Shown here piece after piece: positions 34,556-43,285 of a stretch of DNA of 64,000 nt. How positions within the stretch are numbered: position 1 is the first letter of the stretch; every line of letters begins with the position of its first letter. This stretch comes from Thermothelomyces thermophilus ATCC 42464 (lineage: Eukaryota; Ascomycota; Sordariomycetes; Sordariales; Chaetomiaceae): assembly GCF_000226095.1 (NCBI RefSeq), contig NC_016478.1, forward strand, positions 1,788,001-1,852,000. The letters are read 5' to 3'. The notes under the pieces are model-generated. The model was not told the DNA's origin. It searched no databases and saw nothing but the letters and a program-made list of their open reading frames with translations. Both the position numbers and the translations under genes were made by a program.

Positions 34556-37500
34556 TTAACCCCCCAGGGCAGTAACCTTCAACCCCTTGGGTACCGTCCA
34601 ACCATGCGATTTCGCGGCTCTCGTGAAGGCCTCGATAGCCTCCCCGATGCTATAATCCCCCTTATACCCGGGGCGGGCGCCAGTCTTCCTCAGGAGCCTG
34701 GGGTCCAGCCGCGCCGGTCTCGGCTCCAAGTTGCACAGCGCCATGCGCACCTGCAGCAGCACGCTCTCCATGCTGTTGGCCGGACTCCAGCCCGACTCCG
34801 TCAGCAGCTCCATGCACATGGCGCCGCCCGCCGTGACGTGCCCCCCGCCGCCCTCCATGAAGGGCAGGAAGCGCGGGCGGACAACGCGCACAAATGGCGG
34901 GGAGAAGGGAAAGTCCGATCCGAAGCGCAACTCGAGCACAACCGAGGTGGCCTGGGCCAGCTTCATGTCCTGGGCTAGCGGCAAGCTTACGTCAAAGCTG
35001 TGCAGCTCGATGATCCACTGGTACAGGTTGCTCACGTTGTCGAAGTCGACGTACCAGCCGAGCTCGTGAAGTGGTGTCTTGGCCTGCAGGGCCTGGAGAT
35101 CCCGCAGCTCGCGGCTGAGCGCTCTTGTGGCGCCGTCGGTCGCAAACGAAGGGGGCTGAAGGCGCGGGAGAGTTGAGAGGTCTAGTGCGCCGGGCTCAAA
35201 CTCGGTTAGGCCGCGGCCGACGCTGCTGCTGGCCGGGCTCGGAGGGCCGCCGCGGCTTACATGAGATATGTTTTGAATGCTCGCCGCGCCCACACTAGAG
35301 GCCGGCGATGCTGGTTTTTTGCTCGGTGGAATGTAGAAGTCGTCGTCCTCATCATCTGACATCAGGCGGGACGCGTCTTCGGCATCCTCGTCTTCACTCT
35401 CCTCCAGCAGGTGCATTGTCCGTTTCGCGGAATCCGGCGGCGTGGCTGGTGCCGGGCCAATTGTTCGAAGTGGGATGGCACACAGAGGGATTTTCAAGGG
35501 CTGGTAGCCTTGTCCAAAAGCCTCACCTCCCCGCGCCTGTGGATAGAAAGCCGGGCTGGTCGTCGTACCACCATTGGCTGCCTGGTCTTGAGCCAACTCC
35601 TGCGTCCTACCCGCGGCTGTCTGGACAAAGAGGTAACGGCACTGCTGCCAATCCAGCTGAGACACCACGTAGTGAGGGTTAGAGGACACAAACTCGTCCG
35701 GTGCATTGATGATCTCGTTCAGACTCAAGCAGTTGGTGATGCCGAGGTCTGAGTTGGGCCACGATTGCCCCTTGGAGGCATATCCCACGCTGGTCTCTTT
35801 CCACCGGCTGAAGTAGACACCATGCCCAAAGGCGCGCCCGCTGTTGATGTTCTGGAAGTCCAAGCCGGTCCGCAGAATGCTGTGCCAGTTTGCTAAGTTG
35901 CTCCCGTGCCATGCGAAAATGGTCGGGTTATGGCCGATGTGCTTGCGTGCAGCGACCTCTTGGAGGGCTCGGTTGAAGCGTAATTCCTTGTCTGGTGCAC
36001 CCTGGGCAAAGCGGAATTGGACCCATCCATCCATGCCCAAGATGCGCTCGTGCTCCCGGTTTCTTCCCCTGCCAGCTACTCCAGCGGTCTCCGGAGGCCC
36101 CATGTTCTTCTTCTTCGCGCCGGGCGCTGGTTTTCCCCTCTCGATGGGCCCCTTTGCTCGTCGAGCGATAGCCCGCGAGCGGTCAACCTGAAGAATACAG
36201 GACCGGTTTGAGGACACAATCCATTGAAGGAGCGACGCGGCAGCGGGGGAGATGCGTCCCATGGCGCGGAAACTGTGCCCCGGGTGACTGGCCAGCCATT
36301 CCTCAATCTCGAGGATGGGCGGAAGGGTATCGAGAAGATGTCGCATTGCGGCGGCCTTGCTGAAGTCGTCCAAGGAGTCAAAGTCAGTGTCGTAGAGGTA
36401 GATATCCACCATGTCAGCGTCGTCCGTCGCTGCGCTTGGCGTCATGCTACCGGTGGCAGGACTCGGCCCTGGTTGGTTTGGCAAGTATTGCGGACTGTAT
36501 TGTGAAAAGGACCAAGAGACGACAGACTCGCCAATCACTTCAATAACGGCGGTCTTGGGAGAGCTGTAGACTTCCTTCACCCGTGCATTCCGGATGAGGC
36601 GCGTCGTGGGGTTTGGGAAAGCAAGCCAAGCGCCTGGTGCCAGGCGGCCTCCGAGGCTTTTCGCGGCCTCATCTTCAAAAACGATATGCTTGTCACCGGC
36701 TTCGAGCCTCGCCTTGAATGTTACTGCCGTGGGATTGGTCAAGTCCGGAACCCTGAGGCGCAAGCCGACCGGGAAGGAGCGGATTGGGAACTTGGGACGC
36801 GTATTCGAAGGATTGTTTGCCAAGTGGATGGAGGCTGGTTGGACGGCGGCGTAGCATAGGCTGACGAGGAGATCGACAACGTAAGGCTCCGTAAGAATCT
36901 CATGCTCTATCGAAGGGCCGAGTCCCACGGCCATGTACTGGAACAGGCACAGTGGGTCAGAGCAGACGTAGGGCCGCAGAGCTTCGAAGCCTTTCTCGAG
37001 ACGACGATGGCACCGCAGGCAGTATTCGGTGCACCTAACAAAGTAGCGCATGGCGAACTGGACCGCAATAAGAGGGAAGCTGCGCTCGCTGTCATTGCCT
37101 CCCTGCAGAAGGTGGTCTGCGCCGGGGACCCGAACAGGTTCGGGCTCGGGGGCAGTGTTGTTGGAGTCGGCATCAGAGTGCGGGTTATACCCCCAGCTCT
37201 CCTCGGCAACTAAACCGATCCTTGACAACAAGACGTCATTGGCCTTTTCCCAGCTGCAGCCGTGAGCCTCCCGGATCTTGAGGAGAGATATGAAACTCTC
37301 ACACATGAACGAGTCCAACGAGTTAGAGACCAGTAGTTTCTCGAACCTTGTCTCATCGCTATCCCGTTCTGTCGACTTCACTGGTTCGGACCCCTCGGTG
37401 GAAACGGAACGGTTGGGCTTTGCGAAGGCTCGCGAGGCCTGCTCGATCGACGGCTTGTGTTTGCTGCATTTTCCGATGCGGAAGGTCACTTCCGTGCGCG

Positions 37501-38263
37501 CGGCAGCCTGGTTAAAGACTTGTTCCAGTGGATAGTACTTCCTGTCGAACCGGACTAGGAGGACAACGTACTCGGTGGGCTTCACATCCCACGCCTCCAT
37601 GGCCTCGTTCGATAGAGCCAGTTTGTCAAGACGGATGGAAAGAGCAATGGTGCCGGTTGTAGAATCCTTGCCAAAGCCATCGAGGAAGCCGACTCTGTAG
37701 CCAGCTTCTCTTACCTCTCGGAGGTCTCTCCTGATGCGCCGAAGCAAGTCTTTTTGGTTGACTGACGAGTTCAAGTTGTGGTGCGAGCGTTGCGCTGGCA
37801 GTGACGGGAGGCCAAATTCGTCCCCATCTGAGGGATAGTCTGTGTCAAATGCAACATCATAGTCGTCAACTTCGTCTTCTTCAGTCACGTCGCCCGGGCT
37901 TCCGACCTCTCCGTCAAGTGCGCGGCCAATCTCCTTCTCCAAGCGGCGGACCAGCTCCGTCACCATTTCGTAGACGGACATGCCTAGCAGGTATTCTCGG
38001 GCGGCTTTTACCGCAGCGGCCACGGGTGTGGGCGGATCTGGATCATCGGTCCAGAGCATGAACATGTTTCCGTCGGGATACTCGCCGACATCCTGAGCCA
38101 GGGCCTGGATGCGAACATCTGCCAGCAAGCTCTCATGATGGTACTTGATGACAACCTCGCCATCAGAGTCGCCAGTCGTTATGGAGCGCACGCCTGGAAT
38201 TTCGCCGCTGGCAGCTTTCTGGCCTGCCGTGGAGACATCGGCCTTGAACTTCTTGAAGCCCAT
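34556..38263 (-). CDS. PARP catalytic domain fused to UBE2Q-like E2 domain
   Basis: Single exon of 1235 aa, starting at the ATG at 38263 (MGFKKFKADVSTAGQK). Residues about 1-600 show no named domain; they include acidic stretches and a Cys-rich segment CTEYCLRCHRRLEKGF...CSDPLCLFQY that could bind zinc. Near residue 784 begins a PARP-type ADP-ribosyltransferase core: FAWHGSNLANWHSILRTGLD, then GHGVYFS. These supply the His and Tyr of the H-Y-E triad; the third position appears to be His (SNPHYVVSQLDW). An acidic linker leads to a C-terminal UBC domain like UBE2Q, with a candidate active cysteine near residue 1149 in GAMCMELLTESGWSPANSME. PARP-UBC fusions are known in fungi, but their target is not. 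Likely role: ADP-ribosylation coupled to ubiquitin transfer (inference). Confidence 0.88.
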   Translation of the reverse strand: MGFKKFKADVSTAGQKAASGEIPGVRSITTGDSDGEVVIKYHHESLLADVRIQALAQDVGEYPDGNMFMLWTDDPDPPTPVAAAVKAAREYLLGMSVYEMVTELVRRLEKEIGRALDGEVGSPGDVTEEDEVDDYDVAFDTDYPSDGDEFGLPSLPAQRSHHNLNSSVNQKDLLRRIRRDLREVREAGYRVGFLDGFGKDSTTGTIALSIRLDKLALSNEAMEAWDVKPTEYVVLLVRFDRKYYPLEQVFNQAAARTEVTFRIGKCSKHKPSIEQASRAFAKPNRSVSTEGSEPVKSTERDSDETRFEKLLVSNSLDSFMCESFISLLKIREAHGCSWEKANDVLLSRIGLVAEESWGYNPHSDADSNNTAPEPEPVRVPGADHLLQGGNDSERSFPLIAVQFAMRYFVRCTEYCLRCHRRLEKGFEALRPYVCSDPLCLFQYMAVGLGPSIEHEILTEPYVVDLLVSLCYAAVQPASIHLANNPSNTRPKFPIRSFPVGLRLRVPDLTNPTAVTFKARLEAGDKHIVFEDEAAKSLGGRLAPGAWLAFPNPTTRLIRNARVKEVYSSPKTAVIEVIGESVVSWSFSQYSPQYLPNQPGPSPATGSMTPSAATDDADMVDIYLYDTDFDSLDDFSKAAAMRHLLDTLPPILEIEEWLASHPGHSFRAMGRISPAAASLLQWIVSSNRSCILQVDRSRAIARRAKGPIERGKPAPGAKKKNMGPPETAGVAGRGRNREHERILGMDGWVQFRFAQGAPDKELRFNRALQEVAARKHIGHNPTIFAWHGSNLANWHSILRTGLDFQNINSGRAFGHGVYFSRWKETSVGYASKGQSWPNSDLGITNCLSLNEIINAPDEFVSSNPHYVVSQLDWQQCRYLFVQTAAGRTQELAQDQAANGGTTTSPAFYPQARGGEAFGQGYQPLKIPLCAIPLRTIGPAPATPPDSAKRTMHLLEESEDEDAEDASRLMSDDEDDDFYIPPSKKPASPASSVGAASIQNISHVSRGGPPSPASSSVGRGLTEFEPGALDLSTLPRLQPPSFATDGATRALSRELRDLQALQAKTPLHELGWYVDFDNVSNLYQWIIELHSFDVSLPLAQDMKLAQATSVVLELRFGSDFPFSPPFVRVVRPRFLPFMEGGGGHVTAGGAMCMELLTESGWSPANSMESVLLQVRMALCNLEPRPARLDPRLLRKTGARPGYKGDYSIGEAIEAFTRAAKSHGWTVPKGLKVTALGG

Positions 38264-39652
38264 GGCGGCGTTGCGGGAGCATAGGGGGTTCAAGACTCAG
38301 GTCGGTTTCGGGGAATAGCGTCGTGCTAGACAGGGTTTTTGTCGCTACTCTTGAGAGGGACTCGAGCTCACAGATTGCTCGGTCGGTCACCTTTGAAATA
38401 AGTCGGCCTTGGGCGAATGGGGGAGATGGGGATTGAGGCTCCTGGTGTAGCGAAGGAGGCTGAGGCTAGCCACAAGATCGGCAGCCTTCCGTTCGGTCAG
38501 GAAACTAAAACCGTCAACCACTCGACTGAATTGGGTTGGGAAGGTCGACGCGCGGAAAACCCATGGGCAGAAGACCAGGTGGAGAGCTTTGGCATATGTT
38601 CCTTCTAATGCTACGGATTGGGACCGGTGGAACGAAACCAACAAAGGGTGATATCTGATGCGCAAGAAGGATGCCTTGCACTGGATTGGTCTCATGCCCT
38701 AGTGCGAAACAAGGAAACTCATCGGTCAATGATGCCTTGAGCAAGCAGGAGCGCTTTCCTCCCTGTGAGGCGCAGGCAGCAACGGCGGGGTCGAGCGCCG
38801 AACAGGCCATCTCTGCAACCGGGCACAGAGCGCGTGGACTTTCTCGAGGTCACGGTTCAAAGGTGTAGGAAAAGTGCCTGCAGGAGGCTTGGGCAAACAC
38901 TTTTCCAACTCTGGGTTAAAAAAAAAAGTCCAATCAACAACTTCCACGGCCGCGCATGTCAAGAGCTACATGTTCGCGCACACTCACCGGATTACTCCGT
39001 ATGTATGTCCAGGACACGAACTATATGTTCGGTCACCTCTTATTTGCCTTGTTCTCCCGCCTCTGACCTGCATCGTCTCATGCATGTGGCCATCTCCAAC
39101 AGAGCGCAACGAGCGAACCCGCGACATAGGAGAAATCAGAAAGAGAGAAAATGGCAGCGACCGTGGTCGGGTTCTGGGTGTTGATCTTGGCTAGAAGTTT
39201 GTGTTAATTAGCTATGTCTAGCCCCTCCGGACGGAGTTGCCTTACTAAGCAGGCTGATGAGCTGAAGTAATCCATAACGTCAATGAGTGTTAAATGTTAC
39301 AGCGCCAGGGACACTGCGCTAAGACCCCACAGCCGGACCCATCGGCCTCACGGAGCCTGAACCAGGAAGATTGTATTCAACGTTCATGGAGCGAGTACAA
39401 CATTGTTTCCTCTCATACACTTAACAATGACGTGAAGTCGATCTAGCAGGTGAATCATTACTCATTTGAATTCATACGAAGGGACATTCACACAGTCAAA
39501 CTTTCTTCAGTTTCTGTCTTTCTGATTTTTTTCCCTTTTTTTTTCTTTCGCATTGAGCCAATCCATCCACATCAGTAGGGGAACACGCGGTCCCGTCCCA
39601 GTGTCTTTCGGGGTGCTGTTGCATTCTCTCATTCTCCCCTCGTCCACCTAAC
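38264..39652. promoter_or_regulatory. Divergent intergenic region, PARP-E2 / COG7-like
   Basis: About 1.4 kb between two divergent start codons, so it should carry both promoters. ORFs inside are short and unsupported. A pyrimidine tract at 39500-39550 precedes the COG7-like start. Confidence 0.45.
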
Positions 39653-40951
39653 ATGGCCTGGGACTCAAAGGCGGCCCGCCGGAGGAAAAGCAGTGCCGCA
39701 TCGGGGACGAGGAGCATAGCCATCCACGCCAGACAGCAGTCGAGACGTGTCGCCCAGCCACGTTCTCAACATGTAGCAGATCCTTTCCTCCAGGACTTTC
39801 TGAGCCCGTCGTTTGACGCCGCCTCATACCTCAATGCGACTTTACCGCCGCTGCAAACCTCGTCTCGCACATCTGGGAGCCAAGGCTCGGCCCGGGAAGC
39901 AGTACCGCTTGCAGAACTCTCGATACAGACGCAGGAGTTGCTCTCTCAGCTCAACGCCCACACCACCAGGCTGACCAATACCCTGACCGAGTTGACAAAC
40001 GACATCCTCAGGAGTGGCAGCCGCCTAGCCTACGAGGTAGAGCTCTTGCGGGGCGAGACACTCAGTTTGGCGGAGGCGCTTTCCGAGGGGCTCGAGCATG
40101 ACATTTCCAGGTTCGTGCCGGGCGGCGTCCGGGACATCATGGCCGAGCCGAAGGCCGGCGTTGACAGCCATGGCACGTCTGCGCATCAGCGACGCAAGTC
40201 GATACTCATGGCCGCCCCGGGAGCCACGGCAGGGGCCACGAGAGCCGCCGCTGAAGGCACAGCAGCGCCAGCACCAGCGCCAGCGCCGGCAGAAGGCCCG
40301 GCCGGCCAGGCCGAGACGTCGAGCGCGCCCTCCGAGCCGCCCTACATCACCCAGCTGCGCACACTTACCCTGGTCCGCTCCCGCCTCGAGTCCGTCATCA
40401 AGACCTTCGGCGACGCCATGGAATTTGTCTTCCCTCCCTCCGAGCTCTCCGTCAGCTCCTCCTTCCTCTCCGTCTCGGCCCCGGACGCCGACGGCGGCGG
40501 CCGCCACAGCACCGAGGAGAAAGGCCAGCAGGTCCTCCGCAAGCTGCGCGACGAAATATCCGGCCTCCTCTCCGGCAACGACGGGGGCGACCCGATCAAG
40601 GGCATCGAGGACGCCGCGCGCCGCGTCGAGGAACTCAAGGAGCTGACCACCGTCTGGAAGGGCACGGCGGAGGAGAAGGGCCGCACCAAGTTTGTCGAGA
40701 GCTTGGCTAAGATGGTGGAGGATAGACATCGGGAGCTGCTGAGGGAGGTGGAGGCGCAGCAGCAGCAACAGCAACAGCAGCAGCAGCAGTCTTCGGGCCG
40801 GCGGGACGGAGCCGGCAGGCCCCAGGCGGAGGCGAGCGGCAAAGCGGCCGGTGGTGTCGAGGTTGCTGATGGTCCGGGGCAGACCGAGACCAAGGGTTAC
40901 GGCGCTTACGGGTTGATCAGCCAGCTACAGAGGCTGAGGAACGGCTTGTGA
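39653..40951 (+). CDS. COG7: COG7-like conserved oligomeric Golgi complex subunit
   Basis: Single exon of 432 aa. The N-terminal half contains FLSPSFDAASYLNATLPPLQ and a long helical region (IQTQELLSQLNAHTTRLTNT and onward) typical of COG/CATCHR tether subunits. An alanine/proline linker follows. A second helical block starts ITQLRTLTLVRSRLESVIKT and then reads FGDAMEFVFPPSEL. Near the C-terminus a glutamine run is encoded by CAG/CAA repeats at 40757-40789. COG tethers vesicles for retrograde transport within the Golgi. Assignment to COG7 rests on length and on the N-terminal motif; COG5 begins with a similar motif but is much longer, so COG7 is preferred. Confidence 0.65.
   Translation: MAWDSKAARRRKSSAASGTRSIAIHARQQSRRVAQPRSQHVADPFLQDFLSPSFDAASYLNATLPPLQTSSRTSGSQGSAREAVPLAELSIQTQELLSQLNAHTTRLTNTLTELTNDILRSGSRLAYEVELLRGETLSLAEALSEGLEHDISRFVPGGVRDIMAEPKAGVDSHGTSAHQRRKSILMAAPGATAGATRAAAEGTAAPAPAPAPAEGPAGQAETSSAPSEPPYITQLRTLTLVRSRLESVIKTFGDAMEFVFPPSELSVSSSFLSVSAPDADGGGRHSTEEKGQQVLRKLRDEISGLLSGNDGGDPIKGIEDAARRVEELKELTTVWKGTAEEKGRTKFVESLAKMVEDRHRELLREVEAQQQQQQQQQQQSSGRRDGAGRPQAEASGKAAGGVEVADGPGQTETKGYGAYGLISQLQRLRNGL
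40757..40789. repeat. CAG/CAA repeat coding for polyglutamine
   Basis: Eleven glutamine codons mixing CAG and CAA near the 3' end of the COG7-like gene. Confidence 0.85.
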
Positions 40952-42536
40952 TCGGTGTGATTATAAGTCATTCGGTGGAGTTGCTTCATGGCCTATCATG
41001 CGGTTACCTTTTTTTTCCGGCCTTCCTTTACAACGTCTCATGACAAGTCCGGTTTGGGGTCTTCTTCTTTACAAAGACGAACAACGGATCAGTGGCTCGG
41101 CTGGAGCGTCATAGGCAAATGCCAGGTTTCCGAGGCCGGGGTTTATCTTTCGGGTTTGGGCGTGAGTGGATAATAACAGCCTCAATACGGGACTGCAGGG
41201 GCAGGGGAGGGGTTGGCCGGAAGAAGGCGTGATCGGGTACCGTTACCGTGGACTCGACTGGCACCAATGGTGGTGGGAGCGTTCTCGGAAACGGGCGCCG
41301 TACCACCGTCTGGATCATTCGCCCTGTGAGGTTATATATCCTTTAACACAAGTCTCTCGCAGGACGAGCCCATTATCACATCATAGCTCACCAGCTGCGA
41401 AGAGATCTTCAGATCTCCTAATGCACATATTATCTCTCAACATGTCTACTCATCGTCAAAATGTCCCTTCCAATTCTATCAGAAACTCAGGCTCAGTTCA
41501 GGAACATGCCCCTAAGCTCCCGAGTCTTTCTCGGAAGGCCTACACTATGCTCGCTGAACACCATGAGCTGTGCGTGGATGTAAACGCAGCCAGATCCACC
41601 CCAGCTTCGAGTACGCGCCCTGCCGGTTTTGACCAATAAACCGTCTCCAGAGCGATAACATTTTCCTGACCCCCTCCCCCCAAGCGCCGGGTAACCTGAA
41701 CAAGATTGAACTGCATTCCTGTTAATTGCTTAACAGCATTACGATGCTCTTTTCTTTCGCTGCTTTCGAAAAGCCGTGCAAACCCAACCCACCCGAGATA
41801 ATGCAAGTTGTTCAAACGAAGTGTGCCGCCCCAAACCCGCATATGATTTCTGTGACTCTTCTCTCTTTTTTTTCTCTTTTCAAGCACCGGGATCCCTAAA
41901 AGAGGTGGCCTGCCCATGAATACCCAACCCATGTGTATCTTACGTCCAGAGGGGAAAGAAAAGGGTGTGAGATAGGCAACGCGAAACAGATCTACCACAG
42001 CCCGCCCTCGACAAACTCCTGGGGACACATGCGGATTAACCGCAACCGGTTCTTCGAGGAGTGACCGATCCCCTCCATGGTTGGGAGACCGAAATTCAAC
42101 AAAAGGAGCAATTCAACCCCGATGCAGTTCCCACGGGTGCAGGGTGACACATCGCCCTTCTGACAAAGAAGAACTCCATGCACTCCCCTTACCCAAAGGT
42201 AAGCATCTGGGCATTGACTAGGAATAATACCACCAACACCAAGATAAAGACAAAGAGAATAAAAGAGAAAAGGGGAAAACCTTGGGCAGACCAAGAAAAA
42301 TATCCTTGCCATGTCGAGGTGTACCCGTGAGCGTCAAGGCGGCTCAAAGCCACATTGGCTTCAGATCTTTCGACGTTTAAGTCTTGGGGAAGGAAGAGAA
42401 GAAGCTGACAAAAGCACTCTAGCCCGTTAAAGGCCGCCTTCGTCTCCCCCAAAGAGGACCGCTTGAGCCATTGCAGTACCAAGAATTCGGAAACAGGAAA
42501 CGGCACATTCCCCCCTCGACATGGCGATCCCTAAGG
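40952..42536. other. Convergent intergenic region
   Basis: About 1.6 kb between the ends of the COG7-like gene and the Nudix gene. An open frame at 41166-41639 lacks a domain or codon bias. Likely long 3' untranslated regions. Confidence 0.45.
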
Positions 42537-43285
42537 CTACCTCTTCATGGTCGACCGTTCCAGGGCGGTTTGCAGCTCGGGCCGGTCCTTCAGCATGTCC
42601 TTGGCCTCGGCGAACGTGAACCACTTGCGCTCGCGCTTCTCCCGCTCGGGCCAGTCGGCCTCTTCGCTGGTAACAGTGACCTCGTAAAACCGATAGAGCG
42701 AGCGGGGCTTCTCCTTAGGCGAGTCCTTGCCGTCCTTGGTCGAATCCTTGCCGGAGCTCTTGGACGACGAAGACGAAGACGACGGTGATGCCTTCTTGCG
42801 CGGGCTCGTCTCGTGGATGTCTCCCAGGTCGTAGTCGATCTGCACGAAGATGCCCGCCTCCTCCCAGGCCTCACGGGCCGCCGCCTCGTGACATTCCTCG
42901 TCCGTCTCCCAGCCGCCCTTAGGCAGCACCCAGCCCTTCCGCCGCGTCGACTGTATCAGCATCACGTAGGCCTTGTCCTCGGTCAAAGGCACCACACCGG
43001 CGACCAGGCGCTCGCCTTTCGAATTGTATCCTGTGGCACGGGGAAGAGAAGGGAAAAAGTCAGTTTTTATGACCTGCGCGGTTCGGGGAGTTGCAAAAGA
43101 TCGGAGCCTCGGGAGGAGGAAGAGAAAACCTGAAAGAGGCGCGTCTGCAACCCGTTCCACGAATTACTCTGAACTCATCGCCTCGCTGGATGGTTGGGGT
43201 TTCATTTAGAAGGCGAGGGCGACTCACTTTGATTACTCCTCCCAGTCCGCGACTCCATTGAGCGATTGTTCCCGCTTGCCGCCAT
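42537..43285 (-). CDS. APS1: Nudix diphosphoinositol-polyphosphate phosphohydrolase (Aps1/DIPP type)
   Basis: Two exons, 43228-43285 and 42537-43030, give 183 aa. The Nudix box is intact: GGWETDEECHEAAAREAWEE followed by AGI, matching G-x5-E-x7-R-E-U-x-E-E-x-G-U. Upstream, GERLVAGVVPLTEDKAYVM and QSTRRKGWVLPKGGWE are characteristic of DIPP/Aps1 enzymes. These cleave diphospho-groups of inositol pyrophosphates and dinucleoside polyphosphates such as Ap6A. A Ser/Lys-rich insertion of about 35 residues (SPRKKASPSSSSSSSKSSGK and onward) sits between the Nudix box and the last strands (YRFYEVTVTSEEADWPE). The start ATG at 43285 gives the N-terminus MAASGNNRSMESRTGRSNQ; a second ATG nine codons on is possible. 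Confidence 0.9.

Noticed and set aside
41166-41639. 157-codon plus frame between COG7-like and Nudix genes
   Set aside because: No codon bias or domain; it lies in a convergent 3' region.
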